From Zygnema cylindricum (lineage: Eukaryota; Streptophyta; Zygnematophyceae; Zygnematales; Zygnemataceae): a stretch of DNA of 19,325 bases. The translations under genes were made by a program, and so were the position numbers. Positions 9,009-16,233 of this stretch are shown here, one piece after another (position 1 is the stretch's first letter; every line of letters begins with the position of its first letter). The DNA lies in the NCBI GenBank assembly GCA_037447655.1, contig JBBHKE010003577.1:1-19325 (forward strand), given 5' to 3'. The notes below the pieces were generated by a model. It did not search any database and had not been told where the DNA came from. It worked only from the letters and a program-made list of their open reading frames with translations.

Positions 9009-9620
9009 GGATAGAAAAAATCGATGACGACACACCGAATGCGTATATAAGGTTTTCTAGAAAGGGGACTAACCGTCTATAATTTATCTACTGATGGTCT
9101 AAAAAAAGGTTAAACATTCTTTCAATTCCGTTGAAACGTATCTCCAGTATAGCTCCTCCACCAGTTCTAACTCACACGACAATCTCACAATTGTAGTGAT
9201 TTTCAAATAGTGGAAGTAGTGTTTTTATACCTTGCACAGTGGTGAGAAAACGTCGCTCTGAAAAATTTCTCCCGCTCCCTCCTGTTGGACTTAAAGCCAA
9301 CTTGTGGCAGAATGCCGAGTGGTGTAACTCGAAGGGGCGAATAAGGCACGAGGTGACAGCGGCAGTGAGTGCGAGCAGCAGCGGCGACTCCGCAGATTTT
9401 CCACCTTCGCAGACTTTCCACTTTCCGTGAAATGACGCACCACCATCGAGACCCCTTGAACAAAAAACCGTACAACGTGCATGCAAACAAAAACCAACAA
9501 CCCTGTACTTTTTTCTTTCGTCAAAAATTTCAAAAAACTTTTTACACGTGGGAGTATGTTTTCCTATTGGTGTAAACGGTTTTACTTAGCTTAAAACACA
9601 TTGCCGATGTTGTTTATGAT
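9009..9620. other. GC-richer patch without a supportable gene
   Basis: Several overlapping frames on both strands (about 9172-9575) stay open together in a locally GC-rich patch with few stops. None shows a domain or a consistent start, so I treat them as compositional. Confidence 0.4.
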
Positions 9621-9824
9621 AAGTTTGAAGATGACGTGACAGTGGGTCAAAAAAACGCAAGACAACAAATTTTCGTACATCCTAAGTTCGAGAATGACAC
9701 AAATTGTACTTTACAAATTTGCGATTTCTTCGTACGGTCACAACTTAGGTAGTACGACGCTAAGTTATAAAGGAAAACGACAACAAAAAATCCCGAACTT
9801 AGCCACATGGGGCCGCACCCTTAT
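9621..9824 (+). repeat. Dispersed repeat, plus-strand copy
   Basis: Aligns with the reverse complement of 3665-3839. This copy is about 30 bases longer, mostly from extra sequence around 9735-9770 (a CGTACGGTCACAAC...AGTACGACG stretch). Confidence 0.65.
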
Positions 9825-10198
9825 TTTGTAGGGGTCTCAAGGTTGTAATGCCAATTCACTTAAAGGTGAAAAATTAGTGAAGGCGCCACTACGGCTCGCA
9901 CTCACTACATCTCTCACCTACACCCCATTTACCCCTTCAAACTTCACCATTTCACATTCTCTCACAAGGCGGCTCTAAGTTCACTGGTAGGGAGCGCGAA
10001 AAAATATTATGGTGACCGCGCATGCCGAACCAAGTAACGCAACAAACGCGCCCAATAAAGTTTTTTATTTTGCAAGGGCCTTAAGAATTCTATGTCGATT
10101 CATGGCAACGAGATAGGAGAGGCAATCATCTTGTTCAACCATGAACAGTACAAGCCAGAAGGTTGTACGTTTACCATGTGAGGCAAAGATATGCAAAG
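9825..10198. other. Intergenic, pyrimidine-leaning in part
   Basis: The plus strand is C/T/A-rich at 9895-9965. No gene seen. Confidence 0.4.
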
Positions 10199-10277
10199 TA
10201 CCGAAATGTTTCAAAAAATATGATGTGTCAAGCAACTTACCAAAATGTTTCAAAAAATAAGGTGCATCAAGATGTTG
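10199..10277 (+). repeat. 39-bp tandem duplication
   Basis: TACCGAAATGTTTCAAAAAA from 10199 recurs as TACCAAAATGTTTCAAAAAA from 10238, and the match continues through a GTGTCAAG/GTGCATCAAG-like stretch. Confidence 0.7.
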
Positions 10278-10303
10278 AAATAACTAGATTTTTATGGTGT
10301 TTT

Positions 10304-10549
10304 ATAGGTCTAAATAGATAAGCGGAAAAAGACAAGAAAAGCGCATGCAACCTGCCTCCACCCCTTCTCTCTAGCCCCGATACTTGTTGTAGTCACCGAA
10401 GGAGAGAGAGAGAGTGGAGGAGCCATGGTTGCCTCAACTCCATAGGCACGATTAAAGAGTGGCTTAAGTCACTCTCTACAAAAGGTTCAAACCTCCAACC
10501 GACAGAGCTAGGCATAGCTGTCAGCTCTAACCGATCTATCGTAGGAGTT
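10304..10549 (-). mobile_element. tRNA-derived SINE-like unit, copy 1
   Basis: On the minus strand the unit begins at the LTR border and shows a tRNA-like head. It has an A-box-like GATAGATCGGTTAGAGC (10524-10540, reverse strand), a pairable anticodon-arm-like stretch, and a B-box-like GGTTTGAACC (10484-10493, reverse strand). A body follows that is shared with 13542-13797: GGCAACCATGGCTC, a CTCTC-rich stretch, GTGACTACRACAAGT, then an ending near RGACCTAKAAAA. The two units are 246 and 256 bp. Pol III activity is inferred from the boxes only. The pairing of two independent copies makes the repeat itself secure; the SINE label is less so. Confidence 0.5.
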
Positions 10550-11265
10550 TGTTAACATACGTGGGGTGTGATATTTATTTAAACTGTGTAAATGACACTG
10601 AATCCGATTAACGGAATGAGGAATGAAAGAACATAGAACTAACTAATATATAGTGCGAACACGATCTCGCAAGAAACAATTGAATCAGACATTTGTTTCG
10701 ACGACTAATATTGAATGTCGGTTTATGATCCGACGACACATATCGCCGCCAAAATCCCGGAATGGTCACTTTGGCGGTTTTTCGACGTGGCGTGACCTGG
10801 CGACACGTGGAGGGATAACATTTGGTCGCGAGAATTTTGGAGAACATAAGGACGAGTTAAAAGTGGACACTTGTCCACTTAATGGCCTTGTGGTACACAG
10901 GCTGTACATAAAGTACATCGGCCGTAGTACCTTTCAGTACTGTACAGTGATTTGATTATATCGTACTATAGTAGATAGAAGTTGCGAGAGGGGTTTCAGA
11001 CTTAAAAACTTTTTGTAGAGAGTCACCTCCCTGATTGAGAGTTTGTATAAATTGGCATTTTTGCCAACCCATAACTAATTGGCTCGTTGGTCGTTTTCAG
11101 TGATACTATTTCTCGCGGACTCAGGGAGTCGTGACTGCACAGGGGTGTGGTCAGATTGTCAATTTGTCTGCTTGGGCAGCAGTGGTTGTGGCTGAAAGTG
11201 GGTTAGTTGAAAACTACGTAGAGGCTTCTTGAATTTTGTAGTCCAATGGAGGACACATAATTGCA
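10550..11265 (+). mobile_element. 5' LTR (LTR-B) of a broken copia element
   Basis: Same block order as LTR-A: TGGTCACTTTGGCG near 10763, GACACGTGGAGGGAT near 10802, seven GTAC cores within about 10890-10968, GTAGATAGAAGTT, TATAAA (11046-11051), the GGACTCAGGGAGTC leader hairpin (about 11118), and the end GGACACATAATTGCA at 11265. A primer-binding site follows at once, which fixes the right border. The left border (TGTTAAC) is set by alignment with the other copies. The SINE-like unit directly to the left may belong to the LTR. Confidence 0.75.
11046..11051 (+). promoter_or_regulatory. TATA box of LTR-B
   Basis: TATAAA in TTTGTATAAATTGGC, aligned with the TATA boxes at 4949 and 14453. Confidence 0.55.
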
Positions 11266-11280
11266 GGTTATGGGCCCACC
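11266..11280 (+). promoter_or_regulatory. Primer-binding site for half tRNA-iMet
   Basis: GGTTATGGGCCCACC directly follows the LTR end. Its complement, GGTGGGCCCATAACC, is the anticodon stem and loop of eukaryotic initiator tRNA-Met (CAT anticodon). Priming from an internally cleaved initiator tRNA is the known mechanism of Drosophila copia. The gag ATG (11270) lies inside this site. Confidence 0.8.
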
Positions 11281-12133
11281 CTCTAGGGTGCCCATCTTCA
11301 ATGGATCTGGGTTCATCTATTGGGAAGCCATGATAACAGGGGATTTGTGCAAAAAATGATACTGGGGTATTGTTAGTGGACAAGTGAAACGTTTGTCAGT
11401 GGACAAGTGAAACGTCCACCTCAGGTAACTTCACCAAGGTTTGGTGGAATATGGTTTTCTACAGCAGCATCTGCTGCAGCAAGGGAGGCAGATGATAGGG
11501 ACAAAAATGTGTCTGAAAAGGGGAAAGAGAAGGAGAGGCCTCTTTTTTTTATTGCTCCTATTACCATGGCACCCGGAGCGGCGACCGTGAAATCCGCGGA
11601 GAACGATACCCAAACGTGGGAAGACATCAACATGGTTGCCAAAAACTTCATTCTAAGACGCCTCACTCAGGCTTTGGCAACCCCCCACTTTCACATTTAC
11701 AAGGCCGAGGAGTTTTGGGTGCGTTTATTGGAAATCTATAGAGCTGGTACTATTCAAGAGCTCCAATTGGCTGAACAAAAGTTAGGAAATTATAGATACA
11801 AAATGGGAAAGATGTTAGACTACTGTAATGATCTCTCTTATTTGTATATGGAGATGGAGAGTGCTGGGTGGACAGGTACAATAAAGAAGAAAGTTAACAC
11901 TCTCATCATAAAATTACCCGAGAAGTATGAAAACATAGTGTACTGAGTACAACAAATGACTAACAGTTTATGGAAGTAGAACACATTGGTCCAGATGATA
12001 CTTGTGCAAGAGAACACAATTGAGATTAGGAGAGGGGGAAAGAGCATTAAAGCTTTAGCACCATGAGCAAACCGGTGGGGGAAGGATCCGAAGAAACTGT
12101 ACAAAAGAGAGAGAGAGATCAGTCTGGAGGACT
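11270..12133 (+). pseudogene. gag: Broken copia Gag fragment (element B)
   Basis: Reading starts at ATG 11270 inside the primer-binding site (MGPPSRVPIFNGSG...). TGA at 11357-11359 breaks it, and a 23-bp tandem duplication (11371-11393/11394-11416) then changes frame. The open part at 11407-11943 is a UBN2/Retrotran_gag_2-type Gag. It has an ATPHFHIYKAEEFW segment near residue 90, a hydrophobic YMEMESAGW segment near 147-155, and KLPEKYENIVY at the end, where LP..Y is the usual family signature. Further stops at 11944, about 11977 and 12064 interrupt a still Gag-like tail to about 12130. No zinc knuckle, protease or pol follows; the sequence runs into an inverted LTR. It is dead, and its Gag is only distantly like that of the main element. 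Confidence 0.8.
11371..11416 (+). repeat. 23-bp tandem duplication in gag
   Basis: TGTTAGTGGACAAGTGAAAC and the next three bases (11371-11393) are repeated at 11394-11416 with two mismatches. As 23 is not a multiple of three, it shifts the Gag frame. Confidence 0.85.
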
Positions 12134-12139
12134 GAGGCC

Positions 12140-12596
12140 TGCAATTATGTGTCCTCCATTGGACCACAGAATACAAGAAGCCTCTAGATAATATTTAACT
12201 AACCCACTTCAGGCCACAACAACTGCTGTTCAGGAAGGCAAAATGACAGTTTGACTGCCCCCGTATGCAGCCTAGACTCCCATGAGTCCTTAGCAAAAAA
12301 AATCACTGAAAATGGCCAACCAGTTGATAAGTTATGAGGTAGTAAAAATGCTAATTTGTACAAACTCTCAAAGAGAGAGGTGACTACCTACCAAAATTTT
12401 CTAAGTCCTGATGTCCACTAATAACTTCTATCTACTGAAGTACAAACCAATCAGATTACTATACCGTACCAAAAAGTACTACTGCCAGTGTACCTTTTGT
12501 ACGACCTATGTACGACAAGGCTATTAAGAGGACGCCTGTCTGCTTTTCACCCGTCCGTACATTCCTCGGAATTCCTATGACCGAATGTCATCTCTC
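12140..12596 (-). mobile_element. Inverted partial LTR (LTR-D), cut by the main element
   Basis: The reverse complement matches LTR-A, LTR-B and the distal LTR-C module block for block. From 12140 on the reverse strand come the ATTGCA end, the GGTCCAATGGAGGACAC block (read on the minus strand as TGGTCCAATGGAGGACAC), the leader with AGGACTCATGGGAGTCT, a decayed TATA box (TGTACAAATT, near 12351-12365), CAGTAGATAGAAGTTAT, a GTAC cluster (seven in about 12440-12563), and ATTCGGTCATAGGAATTCCG. It stops abruptly at 12596, where TGTTGG of the main element begins. The missing 5' part should lie beyond the right edge of the window. Confidence 0.8.
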
Positions 12597-13167
12597 TGTT
12601 GGTTTCAAGGCTTTATCCTTAGTAGATAAGGCTGTGAGGGGAGGTTTACTACTTAGAATATTTTTGGGTCCTTGAAGTTGTAATACTTACCTTGTATAGT
12701 GTGACAGTGGGTTGGTAACTCTGGAGTATATTGTACGGTCACATAGACACGCGTCAGTATCAAGGATAATACAGAAAAAGCGGAGTATACCTGAACACAT
12801 GTAACACATCGAACGAAGTCAAACCGGCGCATCGGACGAACGAAAAGGAAAACCAGACATCTGGGAAAACAAGCTTGAAGAACAAATACATGACGTCGAT
12901 TGGAACTGAACTAACGTTTACGATTTGAGTGTGGACCACAGGAGACGAGGTGCTCCGTAAGCACCCCAAATATTTGTACACGATTAACCATAGCCGGTTC
13001 GACTTATTTGACTGCTGGTGACTAAGCAGCAACATTGTGTGTACGGCACCAACTTAAGAAAACGTGAACAAACGATTTTTGGAGTTTAGTTGATTTAAAT
13101 TTAGTGTTTCACTGTTTGATTTAGGTTAGTGGCAAACGGGAATTTTTGGATGTACGTTAGGTACTCT

Positions 13168-13190
13168 GTCGTACTACAGTACAGTACGAC
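13168..13190. repeat. GTAC-bearing inverted repeat upstream of TATA
   Basis: GTCGTACT and AGTACGAC are perfect 8-bp arms around a 7-base centre that itself contains GTAC. It sits about 55 bases upstream of the proximal TATA box, next to an ATTGG (inverted CCAAT) at about 13211. Confidence 0.7.
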
Positions 13191-13244
13191 TATCCAGATA
13201 CTGCAATCTGATTGGTCAAGAGATCAGTAGATAGACACTCAGTG

Positions 13245-13250
13245 TATAAA
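13245..13250 (+). promoter_or_regulatory. Proximal LTR TATA box
   Basis: TATAAAG in TCAGTGTATAAAGC. Upstream it has AATCTGATTGGT, AGTAGATAG and GTAC words in the same order as LTR-D read on its own strand, which makes this a second, diverged promoter module. Confidence 0.5.
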
Positions 13251-13541
13251 GCTTAGGACTGAGAAATATTTTGATATCCAGTATTGAGATAATGCAAATC
13301 TAAATGCAGTTTTTGTGGAAATTGCTGATGCAATATCTTGTGGTTTACTGGTTCAATTGTGGTGTAATATTGGGAATTGACAGTGTGTATGCTGATGATA
13401 TTGTATGCTAAATTTGGTGTGAGTTGTACTTGTGAATCAGGTTTTATAGTAAGTGAAACATTGGTGTTTGATTGGTTTCTTGGTTAGCTTCTGTTTAAGT
13501 TATGTCTACTTCTACCACTATGTTGATATTTGGGTATTTTC

Positions 13542-13797
13542 TAGGTCTTTATTAGATAGAAAAGAATAGAGGCAGTCTGCCCCTGACTCCCTTCTCCAAG
13601 CCTCCACACTTGTCGTAGTCACTGAAGGCTGGAGAGGGAGCTAGAGCCATGGTTGCCTAAGCTTTTCAAAGAGATAGGAGTAGACAATAGATATGTTTAC
13701 TAAAAAGGCATTTGACGGACCCAGGAATTGATCTTGGTACCTACCGGCCGTCAACCATCCCGCAGACGTTAGCTTTGTCCATTTAGTCTACGACTAG
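13542..13797 (-). mobile_element. tRNA-derived SINE-like unit, copy 2, inside the LTR
   Basis: On the minus strand: an A-box-like TAGACTAAATGGACAAAGC (13772-13790), a pairable GTCTGCGGG...GACGGCC stretch, and a B-box-like AAGATCAATTCC (13724-13735). The body shared with 10304-10549 follows: GGCAACCATGGCTC, CTCTCC, GTGACTACGACAAGTGT and GACCTAGAAAA at the end. Head and body are diverged between copies (the body is roughly three-quarters identical by eye). Its head borders the LTR promoter module at 13798, exactly as copy 1 borders LTR-B. Confidence 0.5.
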
Positions 13798-14204
13798 TGC
13801 TAGGACATATAGGGTTTGATAGATATTTATATAGTTACAAGTTGGGAATTCTATTTAACTGGATTACGGTATTCAGGGCATAGAAACAGCTGTACTTTTA
13901 GCACCGGACAAAATAAATAGTACGGACATTTATTTCGACTGTCCGTTTTAAATAACGATGTAAATCGAACGGTCGTGGTTAGCGTCGACATTGCAGAAAA
14001 GACAATTTGGCAGTTTGCAGACGCCGCCACTTCGGATGACACGTGGCAACATCGTACGGGCATACGGAATTTCCGGAACGACAGAAAACAAATCTGGAAG
14101 TGACAAATGTCGCACTTTGGCGATTTTGTACACTCTTCGTACAGAAAGTACTCCGGCACCTGTACTTTCTTGTACGGTACCGTTTTTCTAACGTGGCATG
14201 ACTG

Positions 14205-14375
14205 GACACGTGGAGAGATAATATTTGGAAGCAGGAATTCCGGGGATTACAAGAGCAAATCCGGATAGGACATGTGTTAACTTTTTAGCCATGTCGTACC
14301 ATGGCCGTACAAAAGGTACAGCGGCACTTGTACCTTTATGTACTTTACAGTCTTGTCATTCGTTCATACTTTAGT
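14205..14375 (+). promoter_or_regulatory. LTR enhancer-like region: ACACGTGG and GTAC cluster
   Basis: ACACGTGGAGAGAT (about 14207) is kept in LTR-A, LTR-B and, partly, LTR-D. Six GTAC cores follow between 14296 and 14375, including CCGTACAAAAGGTAC and a nearly complementary TTGTACCTTT. ACGTG is the core of plant G-box/ABRE sites and GTAC is the core of SBP-domain binding sites; that these proteins act here is inference. Confidence 0.45.
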
Positions 14376-14452
14376 ACTAAGGGGACTTAGAGAGGGGTTT
14401 TAGGACTTAGAATATTTGTGGTAGGTAGCTGCCTCTCCCAGAGAGCACCTTG

Positions 14453-14458
14453 TATAAA
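14453..14458 (+). promoter_or_regulatory. Distal LTR TATA box, likely main promoter
   Basis: TATAAA in CTTGTATAAATGGC, aligned with the TATA boxes of LTR-A and LTR-B. The leader hairpin GGACTC/GAGTCC (14524-14539) lies about 70 bases downstream and would be near the 5' end of the RNA. Confidence 0.6.
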
Positions 14459-14523
14459 TGGCAAACTTTGGCCAGCCATAACAATCAATTCAGTTGACCA
14501 AATTCAATGATTCTTGTTGCTGC

Positions 14524-14539
14524 GGACTCAGGGGAGTCC
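14524..14539 (+). promoter_or_regulatory. Conserved leader hairpin
   Basis: GGACTC, a 4-base loop, then GAGTCC. It is followed by a CACAGGGGTGTAGTC block that is conserved in all four LTR copies, in variant form in LTR-D. A role in RNA packaging or dimerisation is possible but not shown. Confidence 0.45.
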
Positions 14540-14808
14540 ACGCTACACAGGGGTGTAGTCGGTCAGAGTTTTTGCTTGCCAGGGTGGCTGCATTTCTAAG
14601 GGAAAGTCAAAGTGGGGAATGTTATCCTAATCTCATATTCTAACTTTGCATTCTGTGGTGGAACTGAGCACACAGAAAGTCTTACTTCACAGGGGTGAAT
14701 CTGTAATGGGGTTCTGATTGTCAAGGGGTCAATCATTTGGGTTTATATTAACTTGGAGTCGGCACTATCTAGATTAGCTTCCTTTGGACCTGCGAATTCT
14801 GTGTGGCA

Positions 14809-15740
14809 ATGGAGCCCATAGAATTTCACACTACTGATGCAGCTCCACCTGTACCAGTAGTCATAGAACAACAGGTTATGGGCCTGTTTCCAAGAAAACT
14901 AGTCTTTAATGGGCAGATGTATGCTTATTGGGCTTATATGGTTGAGTCATATTTTGAAACTGTAGGTTTGCTGGAGGTGTTGGATGGATCACTTGATGAG
15001 GCGGATCCATCATGGGCGAAGAAAAATTCTTTAGCTCGAAAGGCTCTGAAGATTTGTCTCTCAGAGAACATGGTTATGTCTCGAATCAAAATGAAGAAAG
15101 CGATTGATATTTGGATTTCACTCAAGGCGTCTTATGAGAAGGCGAATTTTCAGGAGGAGCTTTTATTGGCAAGAAAAATCTGGGATTACAAATACTCGGG
15201 GGGAACAATGGCGGAATATACTGATACCTTTTGAAGACTTATTGATTCTCATGCATGTGTTGGTGGCTCTTTCCTAGAGTTTCAGCAGGCTGCCTTAATC
15301 ATTAGAGGTCTTCCTAGCAGTATGAAAGATGCATCTGTTGAATTGAAAAAGCATGATAAATCTAGCTGGACACTTCAGTTAGCTATCAATATTATTTTAG
15401 AAGAAGAGTCTACCTCAAAAATGCTTAATAAAGAGAAGCGAGTACAGGCTTTTAACACAAACTTTGACAGGAAAGGACATTTAAGTCAATCAAATAATCA
15501 GTTTAATCAGCTCAGAAATCAAGATCCTATGAATGAAAGACAGTTTAATCACTTTAATCTAGGGCAAAATAGGTAGTCTTTTACTACATGCTTTTACTGT
15601 TCAGAGAAAGGTCATGGATTTAGGTACTGTCATAAGCTTAAAAAGGCAAATGAAAGTGGTTTATATAGGCGAGGGTGGCCGCAAAGTCAGTTTAATCAGG
15701 GCTTTTCTGGTAATCGTTTACAAAACAACTCTTTGTTTTT
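14809..15740 (+). pseudogene. gag: Copia Gag with zinc knuckle, interrupted
   Basis: The frame is open from ATG 14809, inside the LTR, through the primer-binding site. The Gag start aligned with element B is ATG 14878 (MGLFPRKLVFNGQMYAYW). The N-terminal half is of the copia Gag type: FNGQMYAYW near the start, then ISLKASYEKANFQEELLLAR. TGA 15232-15234 interrupts it. The same frame resumes with IIRGLPSSMKD, the Gag signature GLP, reaches TAG at 15574-15576, and after it encodes a complete CX2CX4HX4C zinc knuckle (CFYCSEKGHGFRYC, 15589-15630) for RNA binding. A basic KKANESGLYRRGW linker and a frame change near 15740 lead into protease. Gag would form the virus-like particle in the cytoplasm. 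Function is lost through the two stops. Confidence 0.85.
14874..14884 (+). promoter_or_regulatory. Primer-binding site for half tRNA-iMet
   Basis: GGTTATGGGCC directly after the LTR end CAACA is complementary to the anticodon loop and part of the stem of initiator tRNA-Met. This is the copia-type internal priming site, not the 3'-end site (TGGTATCAGAGC) usual in plant copia elements. It is shorter than the 15-base match in element B. Confidence 0.78.
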
Positions 15741-16233
15741 CGTCTTTTGTCACTCAGGAAGATGAATCCGTGACCTTCAATGAGCAGGATGACTCGGAGT
15801 TATTTGCAATGGCGGCAGCGATGGAAGGATCAAAGGACGCCAGTTGGATCATGGATACAGGAGCATCGGCTCACATGTGTTGGAACAAGGGCCTTTTTAC
15901 TACTCTAAAGACTACACTTGCGAAGAATATATACTATGCTTGTGGCATGAGTGTCCAAACTTCTGCTCAGGGTGATGTTTCATTGCTGGTAGATATATGA
16001 GGCAAGTCGCTTGAAAGAACCTTACACAATATATTGTATGTTCCGGACTTCAAAAAGAATCTATTTTCTACGTCTCTAGTTGAAAGCAAAGGCTTTGAAG
16101 TGACCCTTAAGGGGGGTAGACAGGTTGTAAGCAAGCTGGGAAAAGTAGCAGTTACAAGAACTAGAGATAAAAGCAAAATGTATCGCATAGATATGACAGA
16201 TTCTAAGGAAATGATGTTATCTACTCGAGTGTA
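15741..16233 (+). pseudogene. pol (PR): Copia aspartic protease, interrupted
   Basis: In frame 2 after the Gag frame. The catalytic DTG triad member lies in SWIMDTGASAHMC (D-T-G at 15854-15862), as in copia-type proteases, which work as dimers to cleave the Gag-Pol precursor. Downstream hydrophobic segments (YYACGMSVQTSAQGDVSLLV, then ILYVPDFKKNLFSTS) are the usual sequence after the active site in this family, the second being the LYVP..NLLS region. TGA at 15998-16000 splits the domain, and TAA at 16232-16234 with a change to frame 1 ends it. The catalytic aspartate and surrounding residues are intact, so the loss is through stops and not active-site change. Confidence 0.86.

Larger units (their letters stand above)
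12597..14873 (+). repeat. 5' LTR (LTR-C), composite, 2,277 bp
   Basis: It starts TGTTG and ends CAACA, the perfect short inverted ends expected of a copia LTR, and is followed directly by the primer-binding site. The first 225 bp match 19101-19325 without gaps at 212 positions. The LTR contains two promoter-like modules: a proximal one with TATAAA at 13245-13250, and a distal one (13798-14640) homologous to LTR-A, LTR-B and LTR-D with TATAAA at 14453-14458. An antisense SINE-like unit (13542-13797) lies between them. The start (12597-12660) itself resembles the pre-TATA stretch of the distal module near 14367-14420. At 2.3 kb it is long for a copia LTR. Confidence 0.82.

Noticed and set aside
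9172-9575. Five overlapping reading frames of 63-104 codons on both strands
   Set aside because: They overlap each other in different frames in a GC-rich patch, share no domain, and no one frame has a better start or composition.
10484-10540. A functional tRNA gene on the minus strand
   Set aside because: A- and B-box-like words are present, but no complete acceptor stem or full cloverleaf can be drawn, and the unit continues into a repeated SINE-like body.
11838-12176. 112-codon frame antisense to gag of element B and LTR-D
   Set aside because: Shadow of the gag strand; crosses the gag/LTR junction, so it cannot be one ancestral gene.
13798-14873. A separate solo LTR or separate element between 12597 and gag
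   Set aside because: The 3' LTR begins with the 12597-type sequence right after the polypurine tract, and the 12597 start pairs with the 14873 end as TGTTG/CAACA, so one composite LTR is the simpler reading. It stays open until the right flank is read.
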